DNA of 64,000 nt, taken from assembly GCF_031769195.1 (NCBI RefSeq), contig NZ_JAVHNP010000001.1, positions 62,001 to 126,000 of the forward strand, given 5' to 3'. Both the position numbers and the translations under genes were made by a program. Source of the DNA: Vreelandella sp031769195 (GTDB lineage Bacteria; Pseudomonadota; Gammaproteobacteria; Pseudomonadales; Halomonadaceae). Positions within the stretch are counted from its first letter, which is position 1. Every line of letters begins with the position of its first letter. Positions 60,263 through 64,000 of this stretch are shown here, one piece after another. Under the pieces are notes generated by a model. That model was not told where the DNA came from. It saw nothing but the letters and a program-made list of their open reading frames with translations, and searched no databases.

Positions 60263-60303
60263 TAAAAGACAAACAGCGAGCCGAGCAGTGCCCGGCTCGC
60301 TGT
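60263..60303 (-). terminator. terminator after potF
   Basis: On the minus strand the arms ACAGCGAGCCG (60303-60293) and CGGCTCGCTGT (60283-60273), with a 9-base loop, are followed by a T-rich stretch (complement of 60272-60263). It lies about 17 bp after the potF stop and allows partial read-through into potGHI. Confidence 0.75.
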
Positions 60304-60319
60304 CAGGCGATGAGTCGAA

Positions 60320-61423
60320 TTAACGGCCAGATTTGACGCGGTTCCAGGTGCGCGTACGGGCACGCAGTACATCCTGCGGCTTTTCTGCCTGGATGTAGAG
60401 GTTCTGCATGACTTCTGTTTCCGGATAAATGGCCGGGTCGTTGATCAGCTCATCAGAGAGGTACTCGTTAGCAGCCAGGTTCGGGTTGGCATAGCGCACG
60501 TACTCACTGATTTCGGCGGCAATTTCAGGGTCAAGAATGAAGTTGATGAACGCGTGGGCGTTTTCAGCGTTGGGCGCATCTGCCGGAACCGCCATCATAT
60601 CAAACCACAGTGCAGCGCCCTCTTTCGGGATGCTGTAGCCGATGGTGAAGTCACGGCCCGCTTCTTCGGCACGCGCTGCGGCCTGGAAGATATCGCCCGA
60701 GTAACCCGCTGCCACACACACGTCGCCGTTGGCGAGGTCAGACACATAGCGCGAGGAGTGGAAGTAGGTAATATTGTCGCGCACGCTGGCAATCACTTCG
60801 CCTGCGGCTTCAATGTCCTCAATGTTTTCGCTCAGCGGGTCGCGGCCAAGGTAGGCAATGGCAGGCGACAGCATCTCGTCAGCAGAGTCCAGCATCGAAA
60901 GACCACAGCCCGCTGCGCTCAGCTTGCTGGTGATTTCCGGGTCAAACAGCAGTGCCCAGCTATCTAACGGTGCGTCATCACCGAGAATTTCGGTCACTCG
61001 CTCAACGTTATAGCCGATGCCGTTGGTGCCCCACATATAGGGAACAGAGTATTCACTGCCTGGATCGATGGCTTCCAGATTAGACATCAACTCAGGGTCG
61101 AGATTGCCCAAGTTAGGCAATAACTCGTGGTTTAGCGGCTGAAAAACGCCTGCTTTTACTTGGCGGGTAAAGTAGTAGGTGGACGGCACCACCACATCGT
61201 AGCCAGAACGGCCCGATAGCAGCGCTGCATCCAGAATTTCGTTACTGTCGTAAACGTCGTAGGTCACGTCAATGCCGGTGCGCTCGGTAAACTTCTCCAG
61301 CGTTTCCGGGGCAATATAGTCAGACCAGTTATATACCCGCACTTCATCAGCGTGGGCAGCAGCGGCCGCTACGGCAAAAGAGATGGCCGTAACGGCCCCT
61401 GAAAGTTTTTGGATGTTCCCCAT
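60320..61423 (-). CDS. potF: putrescine-binding periplasmic protein PotF
   Basis: The substrate-binding subunit of the importer, 367 residues. A signal peptide (1-25, 'AAAHA-D') is followed by 'EVRVYNWSDYIAPETLEKFTERTGI', 'YDVYDSNEILDAALLSGRSGYDVVVPS' and 'MWGTNGIGYNVE'. The Trp/Asp pocket residues in 'VYNWSDYI' and the later 'CVAAGYSGDIFQA' are those that hold the diamine in the PotF/PotD family. It is the first and probably most expressed gene of the operon. A 364-bp gap separates it from divergent ahpC. Confidence 0.96.
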   Translation of the reverse strand: MGNIQKLSGAVTAISFAVAAAAAHADEVRVYNWSDYIAPETLEKFTERTGIDVTYDVYDSNEILDAALLSGRSGYDVVVPSTYYFTRQVKAGVFQPLNHELLPNLGNLDPELMSNLEAIDPGSEYSVPYMWGTNGIGYNVERVTEILGDDAPLDSWALLFDPEITSKLSAAGCGLSMLDSADEMLSPAIAYLGRDPLSENIEDIEAAGEVIASVRDNITYFHSSRYVSDLANGDVCVAAGYSGDIFQAAARAEEAGRDFTIGYSIPKEGAALWFDMMAVPADAPNAENAHAFINFILDPEIAAEISEYVRYANPNLAANEYLSDELINDPAIYPETEVMQNLYIQAEKPQDVLRARTRTWNRVKSGR

Positions 61424-61787
61424 TTACCTACTCCTTAAATGTAATGTCCACCTCACCCAACCCCATCTACTGCAACCAGCAGCGAGTGGCTGTTCAACCA
61501 ATTCGCAACCTGAGGCCCAGTTGAAAACAGCTTAGGCGATTATCGCAACCGTGCGAATTTTGCGGTGCAGTGCCGCCTACCGCAAGAGTATGTGAAAAAT
61601 TCTTGTATTACGCCGTTAATGACCCCACTTCAAGGGGGCGCTAAAGGTAACAAACCGATTCACCGCTAGCTCATAGCCCATATCTATCGGAAAGATTCAT
61701 TTTTCCAATTTTAGCTATTAGTCGTAGTCCGTTACCATGAGCAACAACTTTTTATACTGCCATTCACCCATTGTGGAGACGTTCTGA
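61424..61787. other. 364-bp gap between divergent potF and ahpC
   Basis: No gene is seen. The right part (61673-61740) holds the OxyR-like site and likely ahpC promoter described separately. The left part should contain the potF promoter; I see a GATAAT-like -10 candidate on the minus strand near 61535-61540 but no matching -35, and no convincing sigma-54 site. Confidence 0.4.
61673..61709 (+). promoter_or_regulatory. OxyR-like binding site upstream of ahpC
   Basis: ATAG-N7-CTAT is perfect at 61673-61687, matching one half of the OxyR consensus (ATAGNTNNNANCTAT). After the canonical 7-bp spacer a weaker second half follows at 61695-61709 (ATTC-N7-CAAT). The right edge abuts a possible -35 (61710-61715), 17 bp before TACCAT (61733-61738), the arrangement expected for OxyR activation. 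ahpC is a classical OxyR target. Confidence 0.6.
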
Positions 61788-62351
61788 ATGTCTTTGATCA
61801 ACACCGAAGTAAAACCATTTAAAGCGACCGCTTACCTGAACGGCGAATTCGTCGACGTTACTGAAGCAGACATGAAAGGCCAGTGGTCTATCTTCTTCTT
61901 CTACCCGGCCGACTTCACCTTCGTTTGCCCGACAGAGCTGGGCGACCTGGCTGACAACTACGAAGCCTTCAAAAAACTGGGCGTCGAAATCTACAGCGTT
62001 TCTACCGACACCCACTTCACCCACAAAGCGTGGCACGACAGCTCTGAAACCATCGGCAAGCTTCAGTACCCGATGATTGCTGACCCGACGCTGCAAATTT
62101 CTCGCAACTTCGAAGTACTGATCGAAGAAGCGGGTCTGGCTGAGCGCGGCACGTTCGTCGTCGACCCCGATGGCAAAATCCAGATTGTTGAAATCAACGC
62201 TGGCAACATCGGCCGTAATGCCGAAGAGCTGCTGCGTAAAGTGAAGGCTGCCCAGTACGTTCGTGAAAACCCGAACGAAGTGTGCCCGGCCAAATGGAAA
62301 GAAGGCGAAGAGACTCTTGCCCCGTCTCTGGACCTCGTAGGCAAAATCTAA
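61788..62351 (+). CDS. ahpC: alkyl hydroperoxide reductase subunit C (peroxiredoxin)
   Basis: AhpC is the typical 2-Cys peroxiredoxin that reduces H2O2 and organic peroxides, recharged by AhpF. The 187-residue length matches the family exactly. The peroxidatic C47 is in 'PADFTFVCPTELGDL' and the resolving C166 in 'NEVCPAKW'. 'DTHFTHKAWH' and 'GTFVVDPDGKIQ' are family-typical. GTGGAG lies nine bases before the ATG. Codon choice is notably biased toward a few codons (e.g. CTG, GAA, AAC, ACC), as expected for a highly expressed gene. A terminator follows before ahpF. Confidence 0.98.
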   Translation: MSLINTEVKPFKATAYLNGEFVDVTEADMKGQWSIFFFYPADFTFVCPTELGDLADNYEAFKKLGVEIYSVSTDTHFTHKAWHDSSETIGKLQYPMIADPTLQISRNFEVLIEEAGLAERGTFVVDPDGKIQIVEINAGNIGRNAEELLRKVKAAQYVRENPNEVCPAKWKEGEETLAPSLDLVGKI

Positions 62352-62409
62352 ACCGCCTACCGCTGCCATACGTGGGAAGTATCAGCGCATCTCCCCATTC
62401 GGCAGCCTG

Positions 62410-62436
62410 ACACCCGGGCATTAAGCCCGGGTGTTT
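62410..62436 (+). terminator. intrinsic terminator between ahpC and ahpF
   Basis: ACACCCGGGC (62410-62419), loop ATTAA, and GCCCGGGTGT (62425-62434) are followed by TTTCGTTT. It lies about 58 bp after the ahpC stop and 126 bp before ahpF, so most ahpC transcripts should end here. Confidence 0.85.
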
Positions 62437-62562
62437 CGTTTAAGCACCCGTTTCATTGTCATTGTTCTCCCTAACGCTTTACTTATCGCCTGCCCTTTCG
62501 GCGTGGCATCGGGCGTTTTAGGTCGAGAACATGTTACTGCTGACTGCAAGGAAACCACTGTC

Positions 62563-64000
62563 ATGCTGGACGCCAATTTAAAAAATCAGTTGAAAGCTTA
62601 TCTTGAAAAAGTGACTCAACCGTTCGAGATCGTTGCGTCCCTCGATGACGGTGCCAAGTCACGTGAATTGCTGGGCCTGCTGGAAGACATCAGCAGCCTC
62701 ACCGATAAAATTACCCTGCACACCGATGGGCAAGATAGCCGTACCCCGTCGTTTGCGATTAACCGCCCCGGTGAAGAGACCGGCGTGGTGTTTGCAGGCA
62801 TCCCCATGGGCCACGAGTTCACCTCGCTGGTACTGGCGCTGCTGCAAGTCGGTGGTCACCCGCCGAAAACCTCGCAAGAGCTGCTAGATCAAATCAAAGG
62901 CCTCGACGGCGAAATGCTGTTTGAGACTTACTACTCGCTCTCTTGCCAGAACTGCCCGGACGTTGTTCAAGCCCTAAACCTAATGGCGATTTTCAACCCG
63001 AACGTGCGTCACGTCGCCATCGACGGTGCGCTGTTCCAGGACGAAGTCGAATCGCGTGAAATCATGTCGGTGCCCAGCATCTATCTAAACGGCAAGCCGT
63101 TTGACCAGGGCCGCATGACGCTTGAGCAAATTCTCGCCAAAGTAGACACCGGCGCCGCCGAGCGTGACGCGAAAAAACTGAGCGAAAAAGCCGCCTTCGA
63201 TACGCTGGTCATTGGTGGTGGCCCAGCGGGGGCATCGGCTGCCATTTACTCTGCGCGTAAAGGCATCAATACCGGCGTTGCTGCTGAGCGTTTTGGCGGT
63301 CAGGTAGCCGACACCATGGGCATTGAGAACTTTATCTCCGTGTCTCATACCGAAGGCCCCAAGCTGGTTAGCGCCCTTGAAGAGCACGTCAAAGAGTACG
63401 AAGTCGACGTCATGAACCTGCAGCGTGCAACGTTCTTCAAAGCGGCGGAAGCCGAAGGCGGCCTGCACGAAGTTACGTTCGAGTCTGGCGCAAAACTGAA
63501 GAGCAAAACGCTGGTACTGGCCACCGGTGCACGCTGGCGTGAAATGAACGTGCCCGGCGAGCAGCAGTATCGCAACAAAGGCGTTGCCTACTGCCCCCAC
63601 TGCGACGGCCCGCTGTTCAAAGGCAAGCGCGTAGCGGTGATTGGTGGCGGTAACTCAGGGGTTGAAGCCGCCATCGATTTGGCCGGTATTGTGGGTCACG
63701 TCACCCTGGTGGAATTTATGGGTGAAATGCGCGCCGATGCGGTGCTGCAGAAGAAGCTGAAAAGCCTGCCCAACGTGGACATCGTGCTAAACGCTCAAAC
63801 CACGGAAGTCACCGGCGACGGCAGCCGCGTCAACGGCTTAACCTACAAAGACCGCAACACCGATGAAGTGAAAAACATCGCGCTGGAAGGCATCTTTGTA
63901 CAGATTGGCCTAGTGCCCAACACTGAGTGGCTGAAAGGCTCACCGATTGAAATGACGCCCCGTGGCGAGATTATTGTCGATGCCCACGGTATGACATCCG
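62563..64000 (+). CDS. ahpF: alkyl hydroperoxide reductase subunit F (partial, cut by window end)
   Basis: AhpF moves electrons from NADH to AhpC. The frame opens at the ATG at 62563 ('MLDANLKNQLKAYLEKV', AAGGAA upstream) and runs to the window end, about 479 of an expected 515-530 residues. The N-terminal double-thioredoxin domain contains C128-Q-N-C131 ('SCQNCPDVV'), which relays electrons to AhpC. The thioredoxin-reductase part has the FAD motif 'VIGGGPAGASAAIYSARKG' (218-223), the active-site C344-P-H-C347-D-G-P, and the NADH motif 'VIGGGNSGVEAA'. It is separated from ahpC by an intrinsic terminator, giving less reductase than peroxidase. Confidence 0.96.
   Translation, partial: MLDANLKNQLKAYLEKVTQPFEIVASLDDGAKSRELLGLLEDISSLTDKITLHTDGQDSRTPSFAINRPGEETGVVFAGIPMGHEFTSLVLALLQVGGHPPKTSQELLDQIKGLDGEMLFETYYSLSCQNCPDVVQALNLMAIFNPNVRHVAIDGALFQDEVESREIMSVPSIYLNGKPFDQGRMTLEQILAKVDTGAAERDAKKLSEKAAFDTLVIGGGPAGASAAIYSARKGINTGVAAERFGGQVADTMGIENFISVSHTEGPKLVSALEEHVKEYEVDVMNLQRATFFKAAEAEGGLHEVTFESGAKLKSKTLVLATGARWREMNVPGEQQYRNKGVAYCPHCDGPLFKGKRVAVIGGGNSGVEAAIDLAGIVGHVTLVEFMGEMRADAVLQKKLKSLPNVDIVLNAQTTEVTGDGSRVNGLTYKDRNTDEVKNIALEGIFVQIGLVPNTEWLKGSPIEMTPRGEIIVDAHGMTS

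Noticed and set aside
61480..61600. Sigma-54 promoter for potF on the minus strand
   Set aside because: A GG...GC pair is present near the right place, but the spacing is one base off the required GG-N10-GC, so it does not qualify.
61764..62369. Long open frame (201 codons) antisense to ahpC
   Set aside because: It mirrors the strongly codon-biased ahpC gene, contains no recognisable domain and has no ribosome-binding site. It is a product of codon bias on the opposite strand.
1..64000. tRNA genes, CRISPR arrays, insertion sequences, integrases, toxin-antitoxin pairs
   Set aside because: I looked for cloverleaf-like sequences, regular direct repeats with spacers, transposase motifs and short toxin/antitoxin overlaps in the gaps and found none that could be supported.

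Overview
The window reads as a chromosomal segment of a moderately GC-rich gammaproteobacterium, most likely Halomonadaceae (Halomonas/Vreelandella type). The basis is protein-family content and gene order: ihfB-lapA-lapB, the acnD/prpF form of the methylcitrate cycle, trpGDC, potFGHI, sbp-cysTWA and ahpCF. The genus call is from recognition only; no search was run. Coding density is high. I saw no tRNA or rRNA gene, no insertion sequence, no prophage and no CRISPR array.

Layout. 1-3.8 kb: a truncated ygfX overlapping sdhE (minus), then ihfB-lapA-lapB, convergent pyrF, a doubtful small ORF lying in a repeat cluster, and a ComEA-like secreted HhH protein. 3.9-10.7 kb: a propionate (2-methylcitrate) operon on the minus strand, gntR-prpB-prpC-acnD-prpF, with a clear promoter and a palindromic operator in front of gntR and an intrinsic terminator between acnD and prpF. 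10.9-14.7 kb: pabB, a short cysH, convergent cysB and trxA. 14.8-23 kb: an AI-2E family permease, a SIMPL-domain protein overlapping serS tail to tail, a dicarboxylate/amino acid symporter and a large YdiJ-type flavo-iron-sulfur dehydrogenase. 23-30.1 kb: trpGDC and an NAD-type formate dehydrogenase whose FdsG and FdsB parts are fused. 30.4-34.3 kb: an orphan metal-binding lipocalin-unrelated ABC substrate-binding protein, gph, ndh, a REP pair and rpe. 34.5-38.4 kb: the sulfate/thiosulfate ABC transporter sbp-cysT-cysW-cysA. 38.5-40.8 kb: a YajG-like lipoprotein, tpm, an SH3-domain membrane protein and a DUF1820 protein. 41-45 kb: an ATP-grasp protein followed by a large uncharacterised protein with a papain-like Cys/His/Asn signature, then tlyA. 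45-50.8 kb: a giant MscK-type channel, outer-membrane phospholipase A and a yqjD-yqjE-yqjK-like trio. 50.8-57.2 kb: a YhiN-type flavoprotein, an RND efflux pair, a DUF3617 protein and a CPXCG protein. 57.3-61.4 kb: potF-potG-potH-potI (minus). 61.7-64 kb: ahpC and the start of ahpF, with an OxyR-like site ahead of ahpC.

Functional themes are carbon salvage (propionate, formate), sulfur assimilation (cysH, cysB, sbp-cysTWA), envelope upkeep (lapAB, mscK, pldA, RND pump, YqjDEK) and redox defence (trxA, ahpCF, ndh). The least explained locus is the two-gene unit at 41007-44285 (ATP-grasp plus papain-like protein); I consider it the best candidate for an undescribed system. The next most interesting items are the regulatory structures: the GntR operator/promoter, terminators inside the prp, pot and ahp units, the TGTAAGCGATT repeat cluster at 3326-3397 and the REP pair at 33512-33592.
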